Shown here piece after piece: positions 36,235-44,701 of a DNA stretch of 64,000 nt (position 1 is the first letter of the stretch; each line of letters begins with the position of its first letter). The DNA lies in assembly GCF_017814975.1 (NCBI RefSeq), contig NZ_JAGIQA010000015.1, positions 1 to 64,000 on the forward strand, read 5' to 3'. The translations under genes were made by a program, and so were the position numbers. The notes under the pieces were generated by a model that saw only the letters and a list, made by a program, of their open reading frames with translations, was not told where the DNA came from and did no database searches. Source of the stretch: Cupriavidus consociatus (lineage in GTDB: Bacteria > Pseudomonadota > Gammaproteobacteria > Burkholderiales > Burkholderiaceae).

Positions 36235-37053
36235 ATGCAAAGACTGACCATCGACGTGGACGGCGTCGCCACCAGCTATCTAAGCGCCGGAGACCCGGCG
36301 GATCCCGTGGTGCTGATGATCCACGGCACTTTCTGGAGCCGCGTATGGCAGCCGGTGCTGGACGAGGTGGCCGCAGCCGGACTGTTTTGTGTAGCCGTGG
36401 ACCTGCCTGGGCTCGGGCACTCTGATGGCGAACTGACGGTCGAGACCGCATCGGTCCCGGCTCTGGCGGGATGGGTGGAACGGTTTGCGCACGCGCTTGG
36501 AATTGCCGGCCCGGTGGGATTGGCGGCGCACGACATCGGCGGCGGTATCGCGCAGCACCTGGTGGTGCATGGCCACATTGGCGTCAGCCGCCTCGCGCTG
36601 CTCAATGCCGTGATGTATGACTCGTGGCCGGTGCCTGCCGTGGCGCGCTACCGCGACCCCGCCGTAGCCGCCGCCACCACGCATGAGGAACTGGTTGCGG
36701 CGCGGCGCACCGCCATCACGCGCTGCCTGGACCGCGCGGCAACGCCCGAGCGGGTGGAGGAATACCTGGCGCCATGGCTGCAGGCGCGCGTCGCGCGGAA
36801 CTGGATTGCGCTCGCCGCTGCGGCGGACAACCGCTATACGAAGGCATTGGTGCCGGCGTTGCGCGAGTCGCCGATTCCCAAGCTGCTGGTCTGGGGCGAG
36901 GACGACCCGTTCCAGCAGATCGAGCACGCCGAACGCTTCGCGCGGGAGATGCCGCACGCGCGGCTGGTGCGGATTCCGCATGCGTGCCATTTCCCGGCGG
37001 AGAATGATCCTGTCGCGGTGGCGAAGGCCTTGCGGGAATTTTTCCGGCCCTGA
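36235..37053 (+). CDS. Alpha/beta hydrolase with Asp nucleophile
   Basis: 272-residue alpha/beta hydrolase. The oxyanion turn is IHGTFWSRVW. The nucleophile elbow reads AAHDIGGGIAQ, so the nucleophile is Asp, as in epoxide hydrolases and haloacid dehalogenases, not Ser. The acid strand is LLVWGEDDPFQQIEHAERFA, and the catalytic His lies in IPHACHFPAENDP. ATG 36235 is preferred over 36220 because GCGAGG is correctly spaced before it. It ends the transcript that begins at the dioxygenase-like cupin. It may open an epoxide or remove a halide from a ring-side-chain intermediate, but a Ser-independent ester cleavage cannot be ruled out. Confidence 0.8.
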   Translation: MQRLTIDVDGVATSYLSAGDPADPVVLMIHGTFWSRVWQPVLDEVAAAGLFCVAVDLPGLGHSDGELTVETASVPALAGWVERFAHALGIAGPVGLAAHDIGGGIAQHLVVHGHIGVSRLALLNAVMYDSWPVPAVARYRDPAVAAATTHEELVAARRTAITRCLDRAATPERVEEYLAPWLQARVARNWIALAAAADNRYTKALVPALRESPIPKLLVWGEDDPFQQIEHAERFAREMPHARLVRIPHACHFPAENDPVAVAKALREFFRP

Positions 37054-37813
37054 CGTGGCCGCGCGGCGGGGCGGCGCTGCAAGTCACGCTGCGCGGCGAG
37101 CCAGGCGGCTTCTTCATCGCTGAACAACTCCGACTGAATAGCGTGCAGACGCCGCCGGCTTCGAAGGAAGCTTCCGCATGGCTGTGCTGGAAGCCATTCA
37201 CCAGTGGACGGGTGGGAGCGCTGGGCCAGTCGTCTATGGCCGCTCGTGGACGTGGCGCATCGAGTATCAGGCGATGCGACGCGCGCTGCGGTGGAACCGG
37301 AAAGGCCAGTTATCGCTATTTTTCATAAGTGATTCAATGCGCATACAAGAGACTTCCCATACAGCGGAAGCGTAAACCCCAATAGCTGCCTGTCTTCGTT
37401 GAAAATATTGTTTGTCTACAAATAGTAGACAACACGCTCGAGCCGCAAACTGACGCTAGGTGGTAGCGCGTTCACATAGAGCGCGTGAGATGCCCAAAGC
37501 GTGAGAAGCCCAAAGGTATTTCCGTACTTCGCGGCTCGTCGACCAGAGGGCGGTTTCACTTGAGCGGTCTCCGCAAGCCAATGTCCGGCCACGATCCGAG
37601 ACATCCATCCCGATGGAAACGAGCATGCTGCTGCGCGCTTGCCCGAGCACGTCTGCACCGTAAGCCACCCCCGTTAGGGTTTGTCCCATGGACACATCTA
37701 ACATCAATAGCTATATTTTTACGTAAGTTAGCAAGCTATCTTTGTTATGTAATTGACGATGCGGAGTGGCAGGCCCGCAGCAGTCAACGAAACTCATCTG
37801 GAGGAGACAAAAC
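37054..37813. other. Long intergenic stretch with A+T-rich promoter region
   Basis: About 760 bases. No convincing gene was found; a minus-strand frame near 37456-37707 (MLVSIGMDVSDR) faintly recalls the start of an IS110-type transposase but is too short and degraded to call. The part 37700-37760 is A+T-rich and contains AGCTA (37710-37714) and AAGCT (37734-37738), half-sites related to the motif shared by this cluster. It is the likely promoter of the SDR gene. Confidence 0.45.
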
Positions 37814-38572
37814 GTGAACACTGCGAATCTTTTGAGTGGCCGTACTGTGATCGTCACGGGCGCAGCGACTGGTATTGGCCAGGCGTTTGCGTTGGGCCTT
37901 GCTACCCAAGGCGCCAACGTTGTTGTAGCTGATATGGGCCCGGCCGATGAGACGATGCAGGCGCTCAAAGACGTCGGCGGTGACGCGCTCTACGTCAAGA
38001 CAGACGTCAGCGACGAGCAGTCGGTGCAAGGCATGGCCAAAGCGACGCTTGAGAAGTTCGGCTCGATCGATGGCCTGGTCAACAACGCCGCCTATTTCCG
38101 CGAGGTCAAGCTCACCAGCTTCGAGGAGATTGATCCGGTCCAGTGGGATCGCATCTTTGCTGTCAACGTGAAAGGCGTCTGGCAATGCTGCAAGGCCGTT
38201 CTCCCCGCCATGCGCGAGCAGCGCCGCGGCGCGATCGTGAACATCGCTTCGGTGGTTGCCCTCGCGGGCCAGCCGGGCTATCTGCAGTATGTGTCCAGCA
38301 AGGGCGCAGTGCTGGCGATGACGAAGGGGCTGGCGAAGGAGGTCGGGCAGCATGGCGTGCGGGTGAACTGCATCGCACCGGGCTTTGTGCTGACCGATGC
38401 GACGAAGAACCGTCCCACGGAATGGCAGCAGTCATTCCTCAAGGCGCGTGCGCTGTCACGCGAGCAACGTCCGGATGACCTGGTCGGCACGGCCATCTAT
38501 CTGGTCTCGGATCTTTCCGGATTCGTCTCGGGACAGACCATAGTCGTCGACGGCGGACACATCATGCACTGA
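37814..38572 (+). CDS. Short-chain dehydrogenase/reductase
   Basis: 252-residue classical SDR. It has the NAD loop TGAATGIGQAFALGLATQGANVVVAD, KTDVSDEQS, NNAAYFREV, catalytic Ser in VNIASVVALAG and YVSSKGA with the Tyr and Lys. GTG 37814 is used with GGAGGAGACAA directly upstream. It is the first gene of a plus-strand operon followed by a Rieske oxygenase, its reductase and a hydrolase. It probably dehydrogenates a hydroxylated or demethylated intermediate, for example a benzyl alcohol or dihydrodiol. The substrate is unknown. Confidence 0.87.
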   Translation: MNTANLLSGRTVIVTGAATGIGQAFALGLATQGANVVVADMGPADETMQALKDVGGDALYVKTDVSDEQSVQGMAKATLEKFGSIDGLVNNAAYFREVKLTSFEEIDPVQWDRIFAVNVKGVWQCCKAVLPAMREQRRGAIVNIASVVALAGQPGYLQYVSSKGAVLAMTKGLAKEVGQHGVRVNCIAPGFVLTDATKNRPTEWQQSFLKARALSREQRPDDLVGTAIYLVSDLSGFVSGQTIVVDGGHIMH

Positions 38573-38642
38573 AGGCGGGGCGCGCCGGGGCCCTGAGGGC
38601 CTGGCGTTCTGCATCGACTGACTGTTGACCTGGAGCTTTGAG

Positions 38643-39767
38643 ATGAACGCAGTGATTACGCACGTGAAAGGCCCCGCCGCGATGAAGCAAGGTGCCGACC
38701 GATTCCCCCGCAATGCATGGTATGTCGGCCTGTGGGCGCATGAACTGCCGGCGGGCAAGCTCGTGCCACAGACCATTCTGTGCGAGCCTGTTGTCTTCTT
38801 CCGCAAGGAGGATGGCTCGCCTGCCGCGATCGTGGACCGCTGCTCGCACCGTTTCGCGCCGCTGTCGATGGGCAAGCTGCTTCCCGGCGACCGGGTCCAG
38901 TGTCCCTATCATGGACTCGAATTCGGTGCGACCGGTGCCTGTGTCAAGAATCCGCACGGCAACTGCACCGTTCCGAACGCGGCCCATCTGCGATCGTTCC
39001 CCGTCGTGGAGAAGCACGGCTTTGTCTGGATCTGGATGGGCGATCGCGTTGCCGACCCGGAATTGATTCCGGACTATAGCTGCCTTGATACAAGTCCCGC
39101 TGCGCACGTCACGACGCCAGGGTACCTGAAGATTGCAGCGCACTACGAGCTGATCGTCGATAACCTGCTTGACCTGTCCCATACCACGTACGTGCACGAA
39201 GGCATCCTGGGCACGGCGGGGACGGTCGTCGCCGATATCGGCGTCGAACAGCGAGGCGATGTGGTGGTCGTGAGCCGTCCGTCCAAGGATGCGGAAACGC
39301 CTGGCATGCTCAAGATGCTGAGCGGGCTTGAGCGAGGCGACCAGTGGAGCACGATTTCCTGGTATGCGCCGTCGAACCTGATCCTGGAGTATGGCGTCAG
39401 CAAGGTTGGTGAGCCCAAGGAGAACGGGACCGGCTATTTTGCGCTGCATCTGCTCACGCCGGAGAACGAGCGGTCCACCCACTATCGCTACAGCGCGGTG
39501 CGCTGGAACGTGATGACCCAGGGCGAGGAAACGAACGAGGAGATTCGCGAGAAGATCGGCAAGCTCCGGACCTTCGCATTCGCGGAACAGGACGCGCCCA
39601 TTATCGAAGCCCAGCAACGCCGCATGGACGAATCGCCCACGCCGATCACGCCGACCCTGCTAGCAATCGACGCAGGACCGATGCGCTATCGCCGTGTGCT
39701 CGACCGCCTGCTGCAGCAGGAACGTGTTGCCAATGAGGTGGACGGTGAGGCGAGAAAGGCTTCGTGA
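38643..39767 (+). CDS. Rieske non-heme iron oxygenase, VanA/TsaM-like
   Basis: 374-residue oxygenase alpha subunit. The Rieske 2Fe-2S ligands are Cys67 and His69 (CSHR) with Cys87 and His90 (CPYHG). The mononuclear Fe site is in DNLLDLSHTTYVHEG, with His180 and His185 and Asp177 as the bridging residue. Size and layout match the vanillate demethylase / toluenesulfonate methyl-monooxygenase branch, which removes methyl groups from aryl ethers or oxidises ring methyls. GGAG is spaced eight bases before ATG 38643. Its electrons would come from the reductase encoded next. The substrate is not deducible; an O-methylated or methylated aromatic is a reasonable guess. Confidence 0.87.
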   Translation: MNAVITHVKGPAAMKQGADRFPRNAWYVGLWAHELPAGKLVPQTILCEPVVFFRKEDGSPAAIVDRCSHRFAPLSMGKLLPGDRVQCPYHGLEFGATGACVKNPHGNCTVPNAAHLRSFPVVEKHGFVWIWMGDRVADPELIPDYSCLDTSPAAHVTTPGYLKIAAHYELIVDNLLDLSHTTYVHEGILGTAGTVVADIGVEQRGDVVVVSRPSKDAETPGMLKMLSGLERGDQWSTISWYAPSNLILEYGVSKVGEPKENGTGYFALHLLTPENERSTHYRYSAVRWNVMTQGEETNEEIREKIGKLRTFAFAEQDAPIIEAQQRRMDESPTPITPTLLAIDAGPMRYRRVLDRLLQQERVANEVDGEARKAS

Positions 39768-39816
39768 AGATAAGCGGTCCGATTTTGGGTAAGGAAAGAG
39801 CAAGCGAGGAGATACG

Positions 39817-40779
39817 ATGACTACCAACAGCCTAGAGGTGTCCGTCATCGCAAGGGAGCGCGCCGCGAGCGATATCGTTCGCATCACGCTGGCGTCGCCG
39901 GACGGTGAGCAGTTGCCGGAGTTTGTCGCGGGCTCGCATATCGACGTTCACGTCGATGCGGACCTTGTCCGGCAATACTCGCTCATCAACCACCCTGGTG
40001 AACGGGGCCACTATGTGATCGGGGTGTTGCTGGACGGAAAGTCTCGCGGCGGGTCCAAGGCGATCCACTCGGACTTCAACGTGGGGCGTTCCGTCCGTAT
40101 CGGCTCTCCCCGGTGCAACTTCCCGCTGCTGGCTTCGGCGAAGCATTCCGTTCTCTTCGCCGGCGGGATCGGGATTACGCCCATTCTGTCGATGGCCCGC
40201 GAGCTCTCCGCCCGAGGCCAGGCATATACGCTCCACTACTGTTGCAGAAGCCGGGACAAGGCGGCGTTCCTCGAAGAGATCGCGGCCCTGGGTCTTGGCG
40301 AAAAATTCAGGCTGCATCTGGACGATGGCACCCCGGACCAGCGGTTCGTGCTTGCGGATTGCCTGCCGGAGATGGAGCCGGACACCCACATGTACATATG
40401 TGGGCCGGAAGGTTTCATCAATCATGTGGTGGGTGGGGCGGAGGCGGCAGGCTGGCCGGCCTCTCAGGTACACGTCGAGCGTTTTAGCGCCAACGTGGAT
40501 GTGACCGGCGATTCCTTTGTCGTCGTTGCGGCGCGCAGCCAGGCGGAAGTGGTGGTCTCGAAGGAGGAAACCATTGTCCAGGCCCTGGCACGCGTTGGCA
40601 TTGCGGTCCCGGTGTCGTGCGAGCAGGGGGTATGCGGCACCTGCCTGACGCGGGTGATCGAAGGCAAGCCCGACCATCGTGACATGTTCCAGACCGACGA
40701 AGAAAAGGAAGCGGATAGTCAGTGCATCACGCCGTGCTGCTCGCGATCGATGAGCGGCAGGCTGGTTCTGGATCTTTGA
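39817..40779 (+). CDS. Phthalate-dioxygenase-type reductase (VanB-like)
   Basis: 320-residue iron-sulfur flavoprotein. The FMN domain has QYSLINHP, the NAD domain FAGGIGITPILSMAREL and YICGPEGF. The C-terminal plant-type ferredoxin has CEQGVCGTC with a fourth Cys further on in DSQCITPCC. This is the class IA one-component reductase that supplies VanA-type oxygenases. A gap of 49 bases separates it from the oxygenase, and a hydrolase gene follows at 18 bases, so all are likely one transcript. Confidence 0.9.
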   Translation: MTTNSLEVSVIARERAASDIVRITLASPDGEQLPEFVAGSHIDVHVDADLVRQYSLINHPGERGHYVIGVLLDGKSRGGSKAIHSDFNVGRSVRIGSPRCNFPLLASAKHSVLFAGGIGITPILSMARELSARGQAYTLHYCCRSRDKAAFLEEIAALGLGEKFRLHLDDGTPDQRFVLADCLPEMEPDTHMYICGPEGFINHVVGGAEAAGWPASQVHVERFSANVDVTGDSFVVVAARSQAEVVVSKEETIVQALARVGIAVPVSCEQGVCGTCLTRVIEGKPDHRDMFQTDEEKEADSQCITPCCSRSMSGRLVLDL

Positions 40780-40796
40780 AACGCCGTTGATAGGCC

Positions 40797-41642
40797 ATGA
40801 CTTTAATGACCTCTGATATGACGAAGACTGCTGGGACCGCGTGGAGCGTGTCGGAAGTGCTCCGGGGGCGCTCGGAGCGAAGGACTGTGGTTGCCGGCGG
40901 TTTGGCCTGGTCAGTGCTGGAGGCCGGGCAGGGGCGTGAAACGCTGGTTCTCCTGCCCGGTACCTTGGGCACTGTCGAGGTCTTCTACAAGCAATTGCTG
41001 AAGTTCTCGGAGACATGCCGCGTTGTCGTGCTGGGCTATCCCGGGGCCTCGAATCCGGAGGCGATGGCTGCTAGCTTTCGTGAGCTGCTGAAGGAACTGG
41101 ACATCGACAAGGCCCACTTCGTCGGCTCGTCGCTGGGTGGATACTGGCTGCAGGTCTTCCTCCGGGGCGACACCGCGCGGGTCAAAAGCCTTGTCCTAGG
41201 GAATACGTTCCTGGACCCTGCCCGCCTGCGTTTCATCCGAATGTTCAGCACTGCCTTCCTTGCCGAGAACGATCCGGATGCCGTCAAGGATGCCTGGCTT
41301 GGATTTGTGCAGGCGCTGCCGAATCCGGAGTTGAAAGACTTCATGCTCGAGGCGGCGGGTGCGCGGCAATCCGCAGCGGAGCTTGACGGCCGATCTCGCA
41401 CCATCGCTGTCGCAAATCCCGTCGCGCCGCTCGATCTCCCCTCGGACCGGATCACCCTGATCTGGTGCGAGGACGACAAGGTCATCCACGCCGAGACGTG
41501 GAAGGAACTGGTGAGCGCCTATCCTGATGCACGCAGAGTCGAGCTTTCCACCGGTGGCCACTACCCCCATCTCTTGGTGGCGGATGACTACAACGATGAA
41601 ATTCAGTATCGCGTGAACTGCCGGTACGGCCAGGCGGGCTGA
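40797..41642 (+). CDS. Alpha/beta hydrolase (Ser nucleophile)
   Basis: 281-residue alpha/beta hydrolase. The nucleophile elbow is VGSSLGGYWLQ (G-x-S-x-G), the acid strand IWCEDDKVIHAETW, and the catalytic His region STGGHYPHLLVADDYN. Its N-terminal half (LVLLPGTLGTVEVFYKQL) shows the oxyanion loop. It could hydrolyse a ring-fission product, an ester or a thioester of the pathway. A terminator-like stem at 41736-41770 follows before the MarR gene, so this gene probably ends the operon. The start is uncertain: ATG 40797 has a weak ribosome site, and ATGs 12 and 21 bases downstream are possible. Confidence 0.78.
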   Translation: MTLMTSDMTKTAGTAWSVSEVLRGRSERRTVVAGGLAWSVLEAGQGRETLVLLPGTLGTVEVFYKQLLKFSETCRVVVLGYPGASNPEAMAASFRELLKELDIDKAHFVGSSLGGYWLQVFLRGDTARVKSLVLGNTFLDPARLRFIRMFSTAFLAENDPDAVKDAWLGFVQALPNPELKDFMLEAAGARQSAAELDGRSRTIAVANPVAPLDLPSDRITLIWCEDDKVIHAETWKELVSAYPDARRVELSTGGHYPHLLVADDYNDEIQYRVNCRYGQAG

Positions 41643-41735
41643 ATCGGGCCGAAGTTTGGTTGAGGTTCCTGCCAGGCGGGCAGCGCCGAAGGCTGCCTGG
41701 GCAGCGACGAACTCGGGCGGATCGATGATCCTTTC

Positions 41736-41770
41736 TGCCGCGCTGGCACCCGCCCAGCGCGGCATTTTTT
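41736..41770 (+). terminator. Rho-independent terminator
   Basis: TGCCGCGCTGG (41736-41746) pairs perfectly with CCAGCGCGGCA (41754-41764) across a 7-base loop, followed by a run of six T. It closes the SDR-Rieske-reductase-hydrolase operon. Confidence 0.9.
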
Positions 41771-41825
41771 ACGGCCCCTTTGCGAGGATGCTCACCTTTC
41801 TTGCGGAAGAGAGAGATTCGGACCG

Positions 41826-42374
41826 ATGATGAAGACGAAGCACACAGACTTGACCCTTACCGTCACGCATCCCGAGTGCCTGGTGAATGGTTCGGACCGG
41901 GAGTTTCGCACCCTGGTGAACGGCCTGTTACCGTTTGCCGCACGGCTGCTGTCGGTTCGGGATGGGTTCGGAAGCCTCATTGATCTGACCGGCGCACAGT
42001 ATTCGATCATCCGCTCCATTGCGACGCTCCATGCGCTATCGGGGGAGGTCACTGTGAACCAGGTTGCGGAGTATCTCCACCTGAGTGGAGCGTTCATTAC
42101 CATCGAAACCGGGAAGCTGAAGAAGCTCGGAATCATCGACAAGAAGTCTCATGCCGAGGACAGACGAAAGATGTGCCTGAGCGTGACGGCAGAGGGAGAC
42201 CGGCTTCTGGATGAACTCCTGCCGGTTCAGCAGCGGATCAACGATGTGCTCTTCGAAGGTGTCTCGCTAACCGAATTCAGATTGCTGTGTTCGGTCATTG
42301 ATCGGCTCGTTGTCAATGGTGACCGCGCGGCGCTCGATCTCGGTCACCTGCAGGTCCGCCGCTGCCACGGTTGA
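41826..42374 (+). CDS. MarR-family transcriptional regulator
   Basis: 182-residue winged-helix regulator of the MarR fold. The wing region is VTVNQVAEYLHLSGAFITIETGKLKKLGIIDKKSHAEDRRKMCLSVTAEG. It is strongly similar along its whole length to the MarR protein at 49403-49948 (shared LVNGLLPFAARLLSVRDGFG and LLPVQQ-INDVLF), so the two are paralogues. No AGCTT-type site was seen in its own leader. It probably senses an aromatic acid and represses part of the surrounding cluster. Confidence 0.87.
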   Translation: MMKTKHTDLTLTVTHPECLVNGSDREFRTLVNGLLPFAARLLSVRDGFGSLIDLTGAQYSIIRSIATLHALSGEVTVNQVAEYLHLSGAFITIETGKLKKLGIIDKKSHAEDRRKMCLSVTAEGDRLLDELLPVQQRINDVLFEGVSLTEFRLLCSVIDRLVVNGDRAALDLGHLQVRRCHG

Positions 42375-42414
42375 GATTGGCGGCCGCGAGGGCGCGGAGG
42401 ACTGAATTGGGAAA

Positions 42415-42461
42415 CTGACCTCGATTGAATGAGCGGCTCACGCCGCTCAGTTCGAGGTCAG
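42415..42461. terminator. Nested hairpin between convergent genes
   Basis: Outer arms CTGACCTCGA (42415-42424) and TCGAGGTCAG (42452-42461) enclose inner arms GAGCGGC (42431-42437) and GCCGCTC (42442-42448). All pairs are perfect. It lies between the convergent MarR and DUF2848 genes and could stop transcription in both directions, though there is no T-run. Confidence 0.65.
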
Positions 42462-42515
42462 TACAGGCCGCGGGAGCCCGGCGGCCTGAGCGGCAGGCAG
42501 GGCGAGGGGAGTGTC

Positions 42516-43205
42516 CTAGCCTGCAATGGGCAGCGTCGAAACGGCGTAAGTGTGGCGCAGCGTGCGTTGAAGAACCGGATCCTCCAGTTCGATTTCGAAT
42601 TGCTCGGCGGGGCGGATGCCGCCAATTGCCGGCAGCGTGCCACACAACATCGCGCTGCCATCGCCGAACTTTCCGCCATGGTTGGCGAAGCGTTCCAGCA
42701 GGTCGGCGGGGGAGCGCATGGCGGTGACAGGCCCTTCCTGGTACAGCACCCGCTCCCCACCGATGGTGGCGTACGAGCGCAGCACCAACTTGTCCCAATG
42801 TCCCCGGACCTCCTCGAGCCGCCACAGCGTGGAGGCGCATGGCTTCTCGCACATCTGCTTGGAAAGCGTGATGCCATAGGTTTCCGCTTCGCGATCCGTA
42901 TGGTCTGACGCAATCCCTACCAGGATATCGCTGCCATCACCGACGAGGAGGAATTCCGCCTCGCCACTGCTGGCTTCGCCGCTCACCTGGATGTCGGAAG
43001 CGGGCCCGAGTCGTTCCGCCGCGACGCGATAGAACACCGGTGTGTACGGCGGGCGCTTTACGCCGAGTTCCTCAAGTTCCTTGATATGCGCTTCCATGGC
43101 TGCCACGTCGCGGCCGGTCCAGCCTGCCACGATGAGCTGGCCGATGACCAGCGCGCGCTGCTGCTTGCCCTGGCTGCTTTCGATGTCAAAAGTGAGGGTT
43201 TTCAT
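42516..43205 (-). CDS. DUF2848 family protein
   Basis: 229-residue protein of the DUF2848 family, whose role is unknown; remote relation to fumarylacetoacetate hydrolase-type folds has been suggested. Visible features are MKTLTFDIESSQGKQQRALVIGQL at the start, EFLLVGDGSDILVGIASDHTDREAE with acidic and His residues that could bind a metal, and MCEKPCAST. It follows the cupin gene on the minus strand (82-base gap), so they are probably cotranscribed. The position inside an aromatic cluster suggests a late step such as hydrolysis or isomerisation of a ring-fission acid. ATG 43205 is chosen as the family start. Confidence 0.75.
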   Translation of the reverse strand: MKTLTFDIESSQGKQQRALVIGQLIVAGWTGRDVAAMEAHIKELEELGVKRPPYTPVFYRVAAERLGPASDIQVSGEASSGEAEFLLVGDGSDILVGIASDHTDREAETYGITLSKQMCEKPCASTLWRLEEVRGHWDKLVLRSYATIGGERVLYQEGPVTAMRSPADLLERFANHGGKFGDGSAMLCGTLPAIGGIRPAEQFEIELEDPVLQRTLRHTYAVSTLPIAG

Positions 43206-43286
43206 GCTCAGTTCTTGTCGTGCGAGTGTGGATGACATTGGCCGTCTGGCAGGAACGTCTTCCAGCAGGCCTTTCGGTTGGACCGA

Positions 43287-43667
43287 TCAAGCCGGATCGT
43301 AGTAATGGATTTCCAGCAGCATGCAGCCCCCGTGGGACTTGAACGGGCCATGGAAGGCGCCCGGCGGTCGGCATGCGTAGGTGTTAGGCGAGAACGCCTC
43401 GCCGCCTTCACCGTTTGCGTCGTTGCCGACGGTGAGGTCGCCACTGAGCAGGAAGACTTCTTCCCAGTATTCATGCACGAAGGGGGACTTGGTGAACACG
43501 CCCGGGTCGAAGCGCAGGAGCCGCGTGCGGCTGCCCGCGCGAACGCCTTCGTCCAGCGATCCGGACAGGATCTTCTGCTGAATCCCCGCGGGGTAGCCTT
43601 CCGGGACCTCCCAGCCGGAGGACAGGTCCAGTGTGTGGAATTCGTCGTGCAGTTTGTTGATAGCCAT
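43287..43667 (-). CDS. Small cupin-domain protein
   Basis: 126-residue single cupin. The first motif region includes HEYWEEVFLLSGDLTV and the second PPGAFHGPFKSHGGCMLLEIHYYD; His and Glu residues are placed as metal ligands. It begins MAINKLHDEFHTLDLSSGWEVPEGYP. Proteins of this type act as dioxygenases, isomerases or sensors; none can be chosen here. It is the first gene of a minus-strand pair with DUF2848. Its start is 56 bases from the AGCTT-N6-AAGCT site at 43724-43739. Confidence 0.75.
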   Translation of the reverse strand: MAINKLHDEFHTLDLSSGWEVPEGYPAGIQQKILSGSLDEGVRAGSRTRLLRFDPGVFTKSPFVHEYWEEVFLLSGDLTVGNDANGEGGEAFSPNTYACRPPGAFHGPFKSHGGCMLLEIHYYDPA

Positions 43668-43723
43668 GGTGTCTCCGTGATCAAGGCAAGGGAACGTACA
43701 GAAAATTAACCAGGTGCAAAGTA

Positions 43724-43739
43724 AGCTTTAAACAAAGCT
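43724..43739. promoter_or_regulatory. AGCTT-N6-AAGCT dyad (candidate MarR operator), cupin side
   Basis: AGCTTTAAACAAAGCT, extended to a perfect 7-bp arm pair AAGCTTT/AAAGCTT (43723-43740). It lies in an A+T-rich patch upstream of the cupin/DUF2848 pair. Confidence 0.6.
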
Positions 43740-43777
43740 TTGCAAGTTAGCTTTTATTGAACGTCAGACACTGATGG

Positions 43778-44044
43778 CATGCAAGTTGGTGGAAACCCTA
43801 GCGATTGGTCCGACGTGAGTGCGCTGGCGCAGGTGGCTGGACGCCGGCGGGAGCGAGATGCGCAGGCGCTCGGTGGGAAGTAGGGGTGGCCCTACACGTG
43901 CGCCCTCGGTACTGCCGGCATGTTCGAGGGAACATGTGCCCCGGTCTGATAGGCGCGACCGCCCGCCAATCCTTATGCAGCAGAAGATCCCGGCTGGCGA
44001 GCGTTGTATTGCGCTGCTTCCGAGGGTTTCCACTACCTTGCATG
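43778..44044. mobile_element. MITE-like element with 22-bp terminal inverted repeats
   Basis: The left end (43778-43799) begins CATGCAAG and ends GTGGAAACCCT. The right end (44023-44044), read on the other strand, begins CATGCAAG and ends GTGGAAACCCT too; only two positions differ among 22. The 267-base element has no transposase and no complete gene. No clear target duplication was seen. It separates two similar operator motifs in a divergent promoter. Confidence 0.55.
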
Positions 44045-44069
44045 GTTCCACACTTTCACGTTGAATAGT

Positions 44070-44086
44070 AGCTAATAAACAAAGCT
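44070..44086. promoter_or_regulatory. AGCTA-N7-AAGCT dyad (candidate MarR operator), hpaC side
   Basis: AGCTAATAAACAAAGCT, 44 bases upstream of the flavin reductase start. It shares the core AAACAAAGCT with the site at 43724-43739. Confidence 0.6.
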
Positions 44087-44130
44087 ATTAAACGAAGAGA
44101 AGATGCGGCGTAACCAATGCGGGAGGCAAG

Positions 44131-44664
44131 ATGGCTGAATCAAGGAACAACCAAGGTAACGCGCAAGTGGATGTAGATGCACAGCGCAAGTTCCGCAACA
44201 CCCTCGGCATGTTCGCAACCGGCGTGGCAGTCATCACGGCCCGGCGGGACGAGGGCGCGCCGGTTGGTATCACGGTGGCATCGTTCAACGCGGTTTCGTT
44301 GGATCCGCCGTTGATCCTGTTTTCGGTCGATCGCAGATGTCTGAGTCTGGGCGACCTGAGCGCCGCGCCGCGATATGCGGTCAATGTCCTCGCCGAAGCT
44401 CAGCAGGACGTTTCGAACCGGTTTGCCAGGGCGTGCTCCGGAAAGTGGGACGGCATCGAACTCGCAGCTCGTCAGCAGGAGCACGTCCTGTTGCCGGATG
44501 CCCTTGCCACTTTCGAATGCGAACCCTATGCGCAACACGACGGCGGAGACCACGTGATCTTCATCGGACGCGTCGTGAATCACCAGGCCCGGCACGATGG
44601 CCGGCCACTGATCTTCTTCGGCGGAAAGTACCGGGTTCTTGAAGATATCCGCACCCACGCCTAA
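44131..44664 (+). CDS. Flavin reductase (HpaC-like)
   Basis: 177-residue NAD(P)H:flavin oxidoreductase. KFRNTLGMFATGVAVITARRDEGAPVGITVASFNAVSLDPPLILFSVDRR is the FMN/FAD-binding face, and the C-terminal HVIFIGRVVNHQARHDGRPLIFFGGKYR completes the domain. It supplies free reduced FAD to the monooxygenase encoded 37 bases downstream. The leader carries the AGCTA-N7-AAGCT dyad at 44070-44086, so control by one of the two MarR regulators is likely. Confidence 0.9.
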   Translation: MAESRNNQGNAQVDVDAQRKFRNTLGMFATGVAVITARRDEGAPVGITVASFNAVSLDPPLILFSVDRRCLSLGDLSAAPRYAVNVLAEAQQDVSNRFARACSGKWDGIELAARQQEHVLLPDALATFECEPYAQHDGGDHVIFIGRVVNHQARHDGRPLIFFGGKYRVLEDIRTHA

Positions 44665-44701
44665 ACGCAGAACGCACAGACATACAGGACAGGAGAACGA
44701 C

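Larger units (their letters stand above)
43668..44130. other. Divergent promoter region carrying a small inverted-repeat element
   Basis: About 460 bases between the cupin and flavin-reductase genes. Two AGCTT-type dyads mark the edges (43724-43739 near cupin; 44070-44086 near the reductase), separated by a 267-base element with terminal inverted repeats (43778-44044). No complete gene lies inside. Confidence 0.6.

Noticed and set aside
37456..37707. Possible IS110 transposase N-terminus on the minus strand (MLVSIGMDVSDR, STSREVRKY)
   Set aside because: Only a few residues resemble the family, in two frames, with no ends or catalytic residues; too weak to call.
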